Source: Duganella sp. CF402 (lineage in GTDB: Bacteria > Pseudomonadota > Gammaproteobacteria > Burkholderiales > Burkholderiaceae_D). From it: DNA of 64,000 nt. The stretch is from positions 1,116,001-1,180,000 of the forward strand of contig NZ_FOBG01000001.1 of NCBI RefSeq assembly GCF_900109645.1, written 5' to 3'. Positions 1 through 8,695 of this stretch are shown here, piece after piece. The notes beneath the pieces are model-generated. The model ran no database searches. It had not been told where the DNA came from and saw nothing but the letters and a program-made list of their open reading frames with translations. Within the stretch, counting starts at the first letter, position 1; every line of letters begins with the position of its first letter. Made by a program: the position numbers and the translations under genes.

Positions 1-1
1 G

Positions 2-391
2 CTGTATCACGACTTGCAACTGGTGGAAGCGCCGATCGGCGCGTCCGTGCTGTGCCCGTACTTCGTCCCGACCGGCATCAGCCAGTCGCACCGCAACCGT
101 CCGGAAGACGTGCGCATGACGGCCGGGCCGACCGCCAGCCAGCTGGCGGCGCAAGCCATGACCGACAAGGCCGTCACTTCGGGTAAAGTATCGGCCGAGG
201 ATGTGGCCGAGACGACCTTCAAGGCGATTGCCGCCGGCCAGTTCTACATTTACTCGCATCCGGAAGCATTGACCGGCGTGCGCGAGCGCATGGAGCACAT
301 CGTGGCGGGCGACAATCCGGCCGATCCCTACACCCACGCGCCGCAGCTGCGGGAGATCTTGCGGGCCAAAATCAAGGGAGCCAAACAATGA
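2..391 (+). CDS. SDR family oxidoreductase, C-terminal part (cut by window start)
   Basis: The open frame runs from the first bases of the window, so the N-terminal Rossmann part and the catalytic Tyr-Lys lie outside. The visible 129 residues start at LYHDLQLV and contain the substrate-side region PYFVPTGI and a helical C-terminus, typical of classical short-chain dehydrogenases such as those with a PxxxxT motif after the active site. Substrate cannot be inferred. Its stop overlaps the next start (ATGA), so it is translationally coupled to the GNAT gene. The family call is fairly secure; the function is open. Confidence 0.7.
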   Translation: MYHDLQLVEAPIGASVLCPYFVPTGISQSHRNRPEDVRMTAGPTASQLAAQAMTDKAVTSGKVSAEDVAETTFKAIAAGQFYIYSHPEALTGVRERMEHIVAGDNPADPYTHAPQLREILRAKIKGAKQ

Positions 392-801
392 TCAAGCTGG
401 GAGACTGGACCACGCTGAGCGCCGATGCAAAGCTGATCCGTTTCGAGGTGTTCGTGCAGGAGCAAAACGTGCCGGCCGAGCTGGAGATGGACAACATGGA
501 CGCGGTCTGCCTGCACGCCGTGGCCTACGCCGGGGATGGCACGCCGGTCGGCACCGGCCGCCTGCTGCCGGACGGCCATATCGGCCGCATGGCGGTGCGC
601 AAGCCGGGTCGTGGCACTGGCATCGGCGGCGCCTTGCTGCAGGCGCTGATGGCGCAGGCGAAGGCGCGCGGCGACAAGGCCGTGGTGCTGAGCGCGCAAA
701 CGCACGCCGCGCCGTTCTACGAGCGGCACGGTTTCAGCGTCGACGGGGAAGAGTTCTTCGAGGCGGGCATCGCACACATCAATATGCAATACACCTTCTG
801 A
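388..801 (+). CDS. GNAT family N-acetyltransferase
   Basis: A 137-residue single-domain GNAT. The acetyl-CoA binding motif A is visible as RMAVRKPGRGTGIGG (about residues 71-85), followed by the helix ALLQALMAQAKARG and the motif B stretch FYERHGF near the C-terminus. The N-terminal RFEVFVQEQNVPAE resembles the YjcF/ElaA-like subgroup, whose substrates are mostly unknown. The ATG overlaps the TGA of the preceding SDR gene, so the two are probably one operon. It converges with flaG only 11 bases downstream. Confidence 0.85.
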   Translation: MIKLGDWTTLSADAKLIRFEVFVQEQNVPAELEMDNMDAVCLHAVAYAGDGTPVGTGRLLPDGHIGRMAVRKPGRGTGIGGALLQALMAQAKARGDKAVVLSAQTHAAPFYERHGFSVDGEEFFEAGIAHINMQYTF

Positions 802-812
802 TAGTCAGATAA

Positions 813-1163
813 TCAGGCTTCGCTATTAATTAGCAAACCCTTGGTGCTGAGGTTTTTCCCGATTTCCAGCGACTGCTCGGACGGGAACTGCCGCAGCACC
901 TTTTTCGTTTCAGTATCGATCACTTTCACAACCGAAAGTCCACTGTCTTCATCGATGCTGAAAAGCACCTCACTGTTATTTTCGAGGAAGCGATTAATTG
1001 CATCCACGGAATTTTTTAACTCAGTTTTACTCGGCACGCGGGCCGCAGCATCGTCTTTAGCGGCGACAATACTCTGTGGCGTCGGCGACCCCACAGTCTT
1101 TCCGGACGTGGGCACGGTGGATGCCGGTAGCAAATCCAGTCGATTGATACTGCTCGTGTCCAT
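813..1163 (-). CDS. flaG: FlaG family protein
   Basis: A 116-residue protein with a low-complexity Ser/Thr/Pro N-terminus and the FlaG core: helix LKNSVDAINRFLENN, strand pair VLFSIDEDSGLSVVKVID and the conserved end TKKVLRQFPSEQSLEIG. FlaG proteins are linked to flagellar filament length and are usually encoded next to fliC and fliD. Here it stands alone with no flagellar gene on either side, which is odd. The cytoplasmic or secreted state cannot be told from the sequence. Confidence 0.8.
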   Translation of the reverse strand: MDTSSINRLDLLPASTVPTSGKTVGSPTPQSIVAAKDDAAARVPSKTELKNSVDAINRFLENNSEVLFSIDEDSGLSVVKVIDTETKKVLRQFPSEQSLEIGKNLSTKGLLINSEA

Positions 1164-1245
1164 GATGGGCTGATTCCTTCGTTTTAGTGGGGTAGATTAC
1201 TCCGCTACTGGTGATAACGGCAGGGCTGAAGAAAAATTGAGTTAA

Positions 1246-2718
1246 ATGTCAGAGAAAATGCAAAATATTTCCAACGGATCGCTTGATCCGGGGGATTGGC
1301 AGCAATTCCGCGCGCAAGGGCATCGCATGCTGGACGATATGATCGATTACTTGCAGGGCATTCGCCAGCGTCCGGTCTGGCAGCCGATACCCGACGCGGT
1401 GCGCCACAGCTTCGGCGACGGCATGCCGGCGCAGGGCAGGGAGCTGGCCGAAGTGCACCAGCAGTTCATGCAGCAGATCTTGCCTTATGCGGTCGGCAAT
1501 GCGCATCCGGGATTTTTCGGCTGGGTGCATGGTGGCGGAACGCCGGTCGGCATGCTGGCTGACATGCTGGCGGCCGGGCTGAACGCCAATCTCGGCGGGC
1601 GCGACCAGATTCCGGTCGAAGTCGAGCGCCAGCTGGTGCGCTGGATGGCGGAGCTGTTCGAGTTTCCGGCCACCGCTTCGGGCCTGTTCGTGACCGGCAG
1701 TTCGATGGCCAATATGATCGCGCTGCTGGTAGCACGCTATCATGCGCTGGGTCGCGAAGTGCGCAGCCACGGCATTCCGCCCAAGTGCCAGCTGGTCGCC
1801 TATGCCTCGGCCGGCGCGCACGGCTGTATCGCACAGGCGATGGATCTGGCCGGGCTGGGCAGCGCCAATCTGCGCAAGATCCCGATGAATGCGCAGTTCC
1901 AAATGGATACCCTGGCGCTGGAAGCGGCCATCACCGCAGACCGCCAGGCTGGCCTGCAGCCGTTCTTCATCGCCGCCACTGCCGGCACGGTGGATGTCGG
2001 CGCCATCGACGAGATGCCGGTGATGGCCGCCATTGCCGAGCGCAACAGTCTGTGGTTCCACGTTGATGGCGCGTATGGTGCGCTGGCCGCGCTGTCGCCG
2101 GAGTTGCGGCCGCTGCTGGAAGGCATCGAGCTGGCCGACTCCATCGCCTGCGATTTTCACAAATGGGGACAAGTACCGTACGACGCCGGCTTCATCCTGG
2201 TGCGGGACGGTGCGCTGCACCTCGACACCTTCGCCACCCGCGACACCTATCTGCGCCGCGACGAGCGGGGAATGGCGGCCGGCTCGCCGTGGCCGTGCGA
2301 TTTCGGGCCGGACCTGTCGCGCAGCTTCCGCGCCTTGAAGACCTGGTTCACCTTCCAGGTTTATGGCGCCGAGCGCATCGGGCAAGTGATCCACCAGACC
2401 TGCGAGCTGGCGCGCTACCTTGCTGAGCGCGTGGCTGCGCAGCCGTCGCTGGAATTGCTGGCACCGGTGGCGCTCAACATCGTCTGCTTCCGCCATCGCT
2501 GCGACGGCGATGTAGACAGCTTCAATGCGGCGCTGGCGGCGGACCTGCAGGAGTCCGGTATTGCCGCTCCCTCCGCTACGACAGTGCGCGGCAAGCTGGC
2601 GATCCGCGTGGCGATCGTCAACCACCGCAGCGGCCGCGACGATCTCGATGCGCTGCTGAATGCCGTGCTGGCGCTGGGCGCTGCACGCTTGAACAACCTC
2701 ACCACGGAGACTGCATGA
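1246..2718 (+). CDS. PLP-dependent group II amino acid decarboxylase
   Basis: A 490-residue enzyme of the aromatic L-amino acid/glutamate decarboxylase fold. The N-terminal part has YAVGNAHPGFFGWVHGGG (about 81-98), the PLP-phosphate region is VTGSSMANMIAL (149-160), the ring-stacking His is in SAGAHGC, the PLP Asp is in FHVDGAYG (D274) and the Schiff-base lysine is in DFHKWGQVPYD (K306). Substrate (aromatic amino acid or other) is not determined by these motifs. The first ATG (1246) has a weak ribosome site; ATG 1258 (MQNIS) is an alternative. Its TGA overlaps the ATG of the ATP-grasp-like gene, so the two products are probably made together. Confidence 0.88.
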   Translation: MSEKMQNISNGSLDPGDWQQFRAQGHRMLDDMIDYLQGIRQRPVWQPIPDAVRHSFGDGMPAQGRELAEVHQQFMQQILPYAVGNAHPGFFGWVHGGGTPVGMLADMLAAGLNANLGGRDQIPVEVERQLVRWMAELFEFPATASGLFVTGSSMANMIALLVARYHALGREVRSHGIPPKCQLVAYASAGAHGCIAQAMDLAGLGSANLRKIPMNAQFQMDTLALEAAITADRQAGLQPFFIAATAGTVDVGAIDEMPVMAAIAERNSLWFHVDGAYGALAALSPELRPLLEGIELADSIACDFHKWGQVPYDAGFILVRDGALHLDTFATRDTYLRRDERGMAAGSPWPCDFGPDLSRSFRALKTWFTFQVYGAERIGQVIHQTCELARYLAERVAAQPSLELLAPVALNIVCFRHRCDGDVDSFNAALAADLQESGIAAPSATTVRGKLAIRVAIVNHRSGRDDLDALLNAVLALGAARLNNLTTETA

Positions 2719-3926
2719 CTTTTGATGCAAGCACGATCGGCCATCACAACGCGCCCTTGATCGGCGTCGCGCCCCTGATGCGGCGCGCCTTTGCCGGCGA
2801 AGATTTAACGCCTGTGGGCGAGATCCTGCTGGAACGGGCGCAAACCTATCCCAACGACGCGCATGCTTACATGGATTTTTCCACCGTACTGCAACTGACC
2901 GGCAACCGCGACGATGCGCTGGCGGTGCAGGCTGAAGCCATCATGCTGCAGCAGCATTACACGCTGCCGGCGCCCGAACCGGGCCTGACCTTGCTAGTGC
3001 TGATGGGGCCGGGCGATTTGATGGCCAACACGCCGGTCGAATTTCTGGTCGAACAAAGCGATGTGACGCTGGAACTGCTGTACCTGCGCGCCGATGAAGA
3101 GTTCCCGGATGAAGTCCCGGACCACGACGTGATGCTGGTGGCGGTGGCCGAGTCGCAAGCCAACCAGCCGCTGCTGGAACGGCTCACCGAGTATGTCCGC
3201 GACTGGCCGCGCCCGGTGATCAACCGGCCGGAGCAGATTCGCCGGCTGTCGCGCGATGGCGTGTGCGCGGCCTTGCAGGGCGCGCCGGGGATCGAGATGC
3301 CGCAATCGGTGCGGGCAGGGCGCTACACCTTGTTCAAGGTGGCTTCGCTCGAGCAGCCGATTGAATCGTTATTGAGCGACGGCGGTTTTCCCATCATCGT
3401 GCGCCCACTGAGTTCGCATGCGGGCACCAATCTGGAAAAGATCGACACGCCGGCGCAGCTGGCCTCGTACCTCAATGAAGTGAGGGGCGAACAGTTCTAT
3501 ATCTCGCGCTTTGTCGACTACCGTGGTGCGGATGGTCTGTTCCGCAAATACCGCGTGGCGCTGGTGGACGGCAAGCCGTTCATCTGCCATTACGCCATCT
3601 CGGAACGCTGGATGATTCACTACCTGAACGCCGGCATGACCGAGAGCGCGGACAAACGTGCGGAAGAGGCGGCGTGCATGGCCGCGTTCGACGATGGTTT
3701 CGCGGTGCGCCACAAGGCGGCGCTGGCGGCGATCCATCAGCGCATGGGCTTGCCGTATCTGGGCATCGACTGCGCCGAGATGCCAAACGGCGATCTGCTG
3801 GTGTTCGAGGTGGACAATGCCATGATCGTCCACGCGATGGATCCGGAAGATATGTTCCCCTACAAAGTGCCAGCCATGCGGCGCGTATTCAACGCCTTCC
3901 GTCAGCTGTTAAGCCGGGCCGCCTAG
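2715..3926 (+). CDS. ATP-grasp/RimK-like protein with TPR-like N-terminus
   Basis: A 403-residue protein. Residues about 15-80 form paired helices (PVGEILLERAQTYPNDAHAY, then a DDALAVQAEA helix) like one or two TPR units. Residues 100-200 resemble a pre-ATP-grasp Rossmann domain (LLVLMGPGDLMANTPVEFL). The rest has ATP-grasp-like elements: GFPIIVRPLSSHAG, FRKYRVALVDGKPF and the metal/ATP end GDLLVFEVDNAMIVHAMD. Such enzymes ligate a carboxylate to an amine using ATP. Start coupled by ATGA to the decarboxylase; the amine made there could be a substrate, but that is inference. It overlaps the convergent HExxH gene by 18 bases. Confidence 0.7.
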   Translation: MTFDASTIGHHNAPLIGVAPLMRRAFAGEDLTPVGEILLERAQTYPNDAHAYMDFSTVLQLTGNRDDALAVQAEAIMLQQHYTLPAPEPGLTLLVLMGPGDLMANTPVEFLVEQSDVTLELLYLRADEEFPDEVPDHDVMLVAVAESQANQPLLERLTEYVRDWPRPVINRPEQIRRLSRDGVCAALQGAPGIEMPQSVRAGRYTLFKVASLEQPIESLLSDGGFPIIVRPLSSHAGTNLEKIDTPAQLASYLNEVRGEQFYISRFVDYRGADGLFRKYRVALVDGKPFICHYAISERWMIHYLNAGMTESADKRAEEAACMAAFDDGFAVRHKAALAAIHQRMGLPYLGIDCAEMPNGDLLVFEVDNAMIVHAMDPEDMFPYKVPAMRRVFNAFRQLLSRAA

Positions 3927-4850
3927 CAGGCGTTCGAAGAAAGCCAGCTTGCTGGCGTAGCGCTCGCTGCGCCAGTCCATCTGCCAGTTCAGCAGCAGCT
4001 CGCCGTGCTGGTAGATGCGTACCGACAGCGGCCGCTGCAACAGCACCATGTGGACGTAGCAGGCGAGCGACTCGGCGAAATCCTCATGCACGTTGGCGGC
4101 CGAGTACAGCGTCGGGAAGCTGGTGCGCTTCAGCGCGCGGTAGATATCGGCCATGTAGCCGGCCGGCAGGCGTGGATCGCCATCGTAGTGCGACACGCTG
4201 GCGCGCAATGGAAAGTCATTGCCAGGGAGCGGCACTATGCGGCGCTTCTCGTCGATCTGCCACGAGATGGGCAGGTAAGAATAATCGCTGGCCGCACGGC
4301 CGTCCGGCAGGCCGCTCCACCAGTCAGGCAGGAAGTTGCGGCCTGCGCTTAATGCGTGACCAAGCTCGTGCAGCAGCAGGAAGCGGATGGCGTGCAGCAG
4401 ATCGTCGTCATAATCATCAGCGATGCGCATATCGAGCGTCATCGCGGCCGAGTAATCGAACGGCGAACGCTCGCGCCAGCTGGCCCAGGCGTTGGCGTCC
4501 GCATGATCGAGCGCCTCAAGATCGAGCACGATAATCAGCCCAAGAAACTCGCTGCGTTGCGATACGACGATGTCGGTAACCGCTGACGAGCCCACGCCAT
4601 TGGCGAAATACACGCCAAGAAAACTATCCTGCAAGCGCGCAATGACAGCCTGCGGCAATTCCGCCAGCGCCAGCTGGATGCGCATGAGCAGCGCGTCGTC
4701 AGGCACGGCGGCGCGCGTATCAGTCCACATGCGTCCGGCGTTCACCTGCCTGATATGCCGCAGCGCCTCATCCGGCGCCGGACCGTAGCGTTGGTGGATA
4801 GGGAGATCAAATACGTTGGCCCAGGTGCTATCTGCGCTGGCAATAATCAT
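3909..4850 (-). CDS. Hypothetical protein with HExxH metal-binding motif
   Basis: No family recognised by name. The protein contains LLLHELGHALSAG, a clear HExxH zinc motif, and about 80 residues later HEDFAESLACYVH, which could supply a third ligand as in gluzincins. No signal peptide is evident. An in-frame TTG 36 bases upstream (4886) is possible, but ATG 4850 (MIIASADSTW) is preferred; neither has a good ribosome site. Probable metallopeptidase-like hydrolase. It overlaps the end of the ATP-grasp-like gene in convergent orientation. Confidence 0.6.
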   Translation of the reverse strand: MIIASADSTWANVFDLPIHQRYGPAPDEALRHIRQVNAGRMWTDTRAAVPDDALLMRIQLALAELPQAVIARLQDSFLGVYFANGVGSSAVTDIVVSQRSEFLGLIIVLDLEALDHADANAWASWRERSPFDYSAAMTLDMRIADDYDDDLLHAIRFLLLHELGHALSAGRNFLPDWWSGLPDGRAASDYSYLPISWQIDEKRRIVPLPGNDFPLRASVSHYDGDPRLPAGYMADIYRALKRTSFPTLYSAANVHEDFAESLACYVHMVLLQRPLSVRIYQHGELLLNWQMDWRSERYASKLAFFERLLGGPA

Positions 4851-4962
4851 GAAAATCGAAGGTTGTACTGCCAAGGGCAAGAACAACCATCTTATTCACG
4901 AATGAAAGCGCTATGTGTTAAGGCGCGTTAAGGCAAGTAAAGTTATGTTTTGCAATTCAGGG

Positions 4963-5706
4963 TCAATGGACCAGCATTTCCTGCAGCGTGGCCGGGGCGT
5001 TTGCATATAGCTTAACGACGGTGGAGGTGCGGGTGCCGTAGCTCGGGCTTTCGATGCGCACGGCGGAGAGCACGCGCTCAAGGTCGAGCGGGACGCCGGT
5101 TTCCGGCAGGCGCAGGTCCGGCGCCTGGGTGGTGTCGGCCAGCATTTCGAAGTAGGCGTCGTCCGGGGCGCCCAGGCATAGCAGGCTGGCGAATTGGGCT
5201 TTGGTTTTCAGGACTTTCGGCCACGGTGCGTCCAGCAGCGCGTTCGATAAACCGTAGACGCCAGGCTCCAGCGGTTTGCCGTTGCGTGGGTCGGCGTCGC
5301 CTTTGTTGGAGTACCAGATCAGGGTGTCGCTGTCGCCCAGCACGAGGTTGAAGCCGTTGTACTCGTGCGCGGTGGTGCGGATCGCGTTCACGTATTCTTG
5401 CGGCGTCATGCTGCCGGCCAGGTAGTCGGCGACCAGATGGCCGCGGGATGGCGCATCGTCCTTGTGCTCTGACGGCGCGCGGATGTTGGTGATGGCGGCG
5501 AAGCGCGATGGCCCGCCATCGTCGCCCGGCTTGGTGATGCCCATCCAGCTGCCGCCGGCTTGCAGGTCGCGGCCGGCGTAGATCTGCGGATGCTCAGGCC
5601 ACGGCGCGGCCGGTGCGGTGGCGCGCTGGTAGTATTCATCGCGATTGGCGGCGGCGATCAGCGGCACCGCAGGCACCACCTGCCAGGCGAAGACGATCAG
5701 GCACAT
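4963..5706 (-). CDS. NRDE (TANGO2-like) family protein
   Basis: The start is set at MCLIVFAWQ because the family begins with Met-Cys and Cys2 is thought to become an N-terminal nucleophile; an upstream extension in the same frame only adds residues that shadow the neighbouring gene. The name-giving motif is visible in AANRDEYYQR, followed by AGRDLQAGGSWMGI and the conserved ITNIRAP. About 247 residues. NRDE proteins have a proposed Ntn-hydrolase fold and poorly defined roles (heme or lipid handling has been suggested). It overlaps the DUF4936 gene by 10 bases and is the last gene of the ygfZ operon. Confidence 0.88.
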   Translation of the reverse strand: MCLIVFAWQVVPAVPLIAAANRDEYYQRATAPAAPWPEHPQIYAGRDLQAGGSWMGITKPGDDGGPSRFAAITNIRAPSEHKDDAPSRGHLVADYLAGSMTPQEYVNAIRTTAHEYNGFNLVLGDSDTLIWYSNKGDADPRNGKPLEPGVYGLSNALLDAPWPKVLKTKAQFASLLCLGAPDDAYFEMLADTTQAPDLRLPETGVPLDLERVLSAVRIESPSYGTRTSTVVKLYANAPATLQEMLVH

Positions 5707-5987
5707 GATGGAACCACGTCCACAAAAACTTCGGTATGACGCAGGCCTGCAATCCAAGCCAGCACGCCGGCTTCATGCACGGCGCTGTCCAGCAAGGCCG
5801 CAAATCCTTCAGGCGTGGACGCGTACACTTCCATCCACGTCTGCACGCCATCCTTGGCTTCCGGGCGGCGCTTGAGTTGGCCAGCAACGCCGTGGCGCTG
5901 CGCCAGTGCCGTCTGCATCGCGGCCACGGCCGCCTGCAAGGACGCGGCGTCGGCGTCCTTGACCTTGTAGTAGATGTACAGGTCCAT
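5697..5987 (-). CDS. DUF4936 family protein
   Basis: A small 96-residue protein starting MDLYIYYKVKDADAA and containing RPEAKDGVQTWMEVY, the pattern of DUF4936, a family I associate with Burkholderiales. It resembles a compact ferredoxin-like (ABM-like) fold with alternating strands and helices. Start ATG 5987 lies 2 bases after the ygfZ stop, and its TGA runs 10 bases into the NRDE gene, so it sits in the middle of a three-gene transcript. Function unknown. Confidence 0.8.
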   Translation of the reverse strand: MDLYIYYKVKDADAASLQAAVAAMQTALAQRHGVAGQLKRRPEAKDGVQTWMEVYASTPEGFAALLDSAVHEAGVLAWIAGLRHTEVFVDVVPSCA

Positions 5988-5989
5988 GC

Positions 5990-6973
5990 TTACAGATCGA
6001 GCGGTTCCAGCACGTACGGCATGTCGAGGAAGGTCAGCGCCGTGCCTTCGGCCGAGCCGAGGCGCACCGAGCCTGCCTCGATGGCGGCCAGTTTCATTTC
6101 CACCAGCGCGTCGACGCCGCCGTTGCCGTTCGGCGCGGCGTTGACGATCATGCCGCATGGCTGCTCGGGATCGGCGGTGGCAAATACTTCCATGCCGGCC
6201 GCTGCGGTCGCATCGGGAATGCTGACCAGCGTGGTGCGGCGCTTGAGCTTGCCCAGGTATTGGCTGCGCGCGACGATCTCCTGGCCGGGGTAGCAGCCTT
6301 TCTTGAAGTTGACGCCGCCCAGCAGTTCGTAGTTCACCATCTGCGGCACGAACTGTTCTTGCGTGGCTTTGGCGATTTGCGGCACGCCGGCGTGGATTTC
6401 CGACAGATGCCAGGCGTCGCCGGAAGCGGCCAGCAGCTTGCCTTCCAGCGCAGGTAGCACGGTTTCAGCGGTCTCGGCCGACATCAGCCATTGGTAGCGC
6501 GGCGCGCCGAAAGCGTCGGCCACGCGGATCAGGGTGCCCAGCGCGTGGTCGACTTTGGTGTACGGCGCAGCGGGCAGGACATCGAACCACGCTTGCAGCG
6601 CGGCCGGGGCCTTGGCGCCGCCGACGCCCAGTACTACCGCGTTGGCGGCCGCTTCGGTCGCATCGCTCAGTTTGGTTTTGGCGCGCAGCACGAACATCGA
6701 CAGGCGCTTTTGCACCGCCGCCTGGATGTCGCGCGGCAGTTGCAGGTAGATAGTCGAGGCGCTGCGCCACATCAGGAACGATGCCAGCAGACGGCCTTTC
6801 GGCGAGCAGTAACCGGCCAGGCGCGCTTCGCCCAGACCGAGGTGTTCGACATCATTGGTCAGCTGATTGTGCAGGAAGCTGGCCGATTCTTCGCCGTCCA
6901 GTGCGATCAGACCGAGGTCGGCGATACGGGCAACGAAGCCGTCAGCAAGTTGGGTAGGGCTCAAGGAAGACAT
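5990..6973 (-). CDS. ygfZ: tRNA-modifying protein YgfZ (folate-binding, GcvT-like)
   Basis: About 327 residues. The family signature is clear: KKGCYPGQEIVARSQYLGK with the conserved Cys. YgfZ binds folate and supports maturation or activity of iron-sulfur enzymes, including the tRNA modification enzyme MiaB. The N-terminal barrel has FLHNQLTNDVEHL and AGYCSPKGRLLASF, matching GcvT-type domains. ATG 6973 (MSSLSP) is chosen over a GTG six codons upstream. It heads the minus-strand operon ygfZ-DUF4936-NRDE and is divergent from mltG, an arrangement common in betaproteobacteria. Confidence 0.92.
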   Translation of the reverse strand: MSSLSPTQLADGFVARIADLGLIALDGEESASFLHNQLTNDVEHLGLGEARLAGYCSPKGRLLASFLMWRSASTIYLQLPRDIQAAVQKRLSMFVLRAKTKLSDATEAAANAVVLGVGGAKAPAALQAWFDVLPAAPYTKVDHALGTLIRVADAFGAPRYQWLMSAETAETVLPALEGKLLAASGDAWHLSEIHAGVPQIAKATQEQFVPQMVNYELLGGVNFKKGCYPGQEIVARSQYLGKLKRRTTLVSIPDATAAAGMEVFATADPEQPCGMIVNAAPNGNGGVDALVEMKLAAIEAGSVRLGSAEGTALTFLDMPYVLEPLDL

Positions 6974-7017
6974 AATTTTCAATATTTTCACTGGGAAGGC
7001 ATTATCATTACGGGCTT

Positions 7018-7047
7018 ATTATAGTGATGTCGCGCAAAACGCGTCAG
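7018..7047 (-). promoter_or_regulatory. Putative sigma-70 promoter of the ygfZ operon
   Basis: On the minus strand the intergenic region reads CTGACG, an 18-base spacer, then a perfect TATAAT (complement of 7018-7023). Transcription would start near 7011, about 38 bases before the ygfZ ATG. Confidence 0.45.
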
Positions 7048-7078
7048 ATCGTCCCGATCCACCAATTCGGCTTCAACA

Positions 7079-8068
7079 ATGGCTTTTATCAAAAAAATAA
7101 TTAGTCTGTTTATCGTACTCGCCATTCTCGGCGGCGGTTATTTCATGTACTGGTCGCAAAAGCCCATCATTCCCGAGGATGCGGAGGCGATTGAGTTTAG
7201 CATCACGCCCGGCAGCGGCGCGCATGCGGCCGGCCAGCAGATCGCCGAGGCCGGTATTCCGATCCAGCCGCTGCTGTTCAACCTGCTGGCGCGCGTGACT
7301 AATAAAAGCGCCAGGCTGAAAGCCGGCTCCTACGAGTTGAAGCCGGGTTCGTCGCCGCTGCGCCTGATCGACCAGCTGGCGCGCGGCGAGTATGCGCAGG
7401 AACAGCTGACCATCATCGAAGGCTGGAGCTTCCGCCAGATGCGGGCAGCCATCGCCGCGCACAAGGGATTGAAGCACGACACCATCGCGCTGTCCGATGC
7501 CGAGGTGATGAGCGCCATCTCGTCCGACTACAAGCAGGCCGAGGGCTTGTTCTTCCCCGATACCTATCTGTTCGCCAAGGGCGCGAGCGATCTGCAGATC
7601 TACAAGCAGGCCCACGTGATGATGCTGACCCGCCTGGCCGAAGCCTGGGACAAGCGCGACCCGGCGCTGCCATACAAGACGCCATATGAAGCGCTGACGA
7701 TGGCTTCGATCGTGGAAAAGGAAACCGGCCAGAAGTCCGAGCGCGCCATGATCGCCGGCGTGTTCGTCAACCGCCTGAAGATCGGCATGCTGCTGCAGAC
7801 CGATCCGACCGTGATCTACGGCATGGGCCTCAAGTACGACGGCAAGATCCGCAAGAAGGATCTGGAAACCGACACCCCGTACAATACCTACACGCGCGCC
7901 GGCCTGCCGCCGACGCCGATCGCTTTGCCGGGCGTGCAATCGCTGACGGCGGCGCTGGCGCCGGCCAAGACGGCCGCGCTGTATTTCGTCTCCAAGGGCA
8001 ATGGCACCAGCCATTTCTCGGACAACCTGAACGATCACAATCGCGCAGTCAATCAGTACCAACGTTAA
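7079..8068 (+). CDS. mltG: Endolytic murein transglycosylase MltG (YceG)
   Basis: 329 residues: an N-terminal membrane anchor (about residues 5-26), a LysM-like segment, then the YceG catalytic region. The catalytic Glu lies in [10 protein letters not shown], followed by the conserved [20 protein letters not shown] and [13 protein letters not shown]. MltG cleaves nascent glycan strands in the periplasm and is thought to terminate chain growth. Usual length for the family. tmk follows after five bases and then holB, a very common bacterial order. Confidence 0.95.
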   Translation: MAFIKKIISLFIVLAILGGGYFMYWSQKPIIPEDAEAIEFSITPGSGAHAAGQQIAEAGIPIQPLLFNLLARVTNKSARLKAGSYELKPGSSPLRLIDQLARGEYAQEQLTIIEGWSFRQMRAAIAAHKGLKHDTIALSDAEVMSAISSDYKQAEGLFFPDTYLFAKGASDLQIYKQAHVMMLTRLAEAWDKRDPALPYKTPYEALTMASIVEKETGQKSERAMIAGVFVNRLKIGMLLQTDPTVIYGMGLKYDGKIRKKDLETDTPYNTYTRAGLPPTPIALPGVQSLTAALAPAKTAALYFVSKGNGTSHFSDNLNDHNRAVNQYQR

Positions 8069-8073
8069 TAATA

Positions 8074-8679
8074 ATGAGTAAATTCATCACCTTTGAAGGC
8101 ATCGATGGCGCCGGTAAGTCGACGCACATCGCCTTCGTTTCCGACTACATCAGGCAGCGCGGCGTCGAGCTGGTGAGTTCGCGCGAACCGGGCGGCACGC
8201 CGCTCGGCGAAAAGCTGCGCGAGCTGGTGCTGCACGAAAAAATGCACCTCGAGACCGAAGCGCTGCTGGTGTTCGCCAGCCGCCGCGAGCACGTGGCGCA
8301 AGTGATCAAGCCGGCGCTGGCACGCGGCGCCTGGGTCATCTCGGACCGCTTTACCGATTCCAGTTTCGCCTACCAGGGCGGCGGCCGGGGCCTGGAGCTG
8401 GCCAAGCTGGATGTGCTCGAACAGTGGGTGCATCCGGATTTGCAGCCGGACCTGACTTTGCTGTTCGACGTGCCGCTGGACGTGGCGCGCGCCCGTCTCG
8501 ACGCCAGCCGCGAGCTGGACAAGTTCGAGCAGGAAAAGGCCGACTTCTTCGCCGCCACCCGCAACGAATACCTGCGCCGCGCGGCGCAGTTCCCGCAGCG
8601 CTTCCGTGTCATCGATTCCACACAAAGCATCGCCGCGATTCAATTGCAGATCGCAAGCATCCTCGATGCTTGCTTTTGA
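8074..8679 (+). CDS. tmk: Thymidylate kinase
   Basis: 201 residues. Phosphorylates dTMP to dTDP. P-loop [12 protein letters not shown] (about 8-19), DR(x) region with [12 protein letters not shown], the lid/TMP region [17 protein letters not shown] and the P-loop partner [13 protein letters not shown] are all present. Length is typical. It lies in the mltG-tmk-holB-pilZ operon; the gap to mltG is five bases. Confidence 0.96.
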   Translation: MSKFITFEGIDGAGKSTHIAFVSDYIRQRGVELVSSREPGGTPLGEKLRELVLHEKMHLETEALLVFASRREHVAQVIKPALARGAWVISDRFTDSSFAYQGGGRGLELAKLDVLEQWVHPDLQPDLTLLFDVPLDVARARLDASRELDKFEQEKADFFAATRNEYLRRAAQFPQRFRVIDSTQSIAAIQLQIASILDACF

Positions 8680-8695
8680 AATACAATACTGAGTA

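Noticed and set aside
1249..2730. 493-residue open frame antisense to the decarboxylase
   Set aside because: Contains no conserved motif; the plus frame has the complete PLP enzyme.
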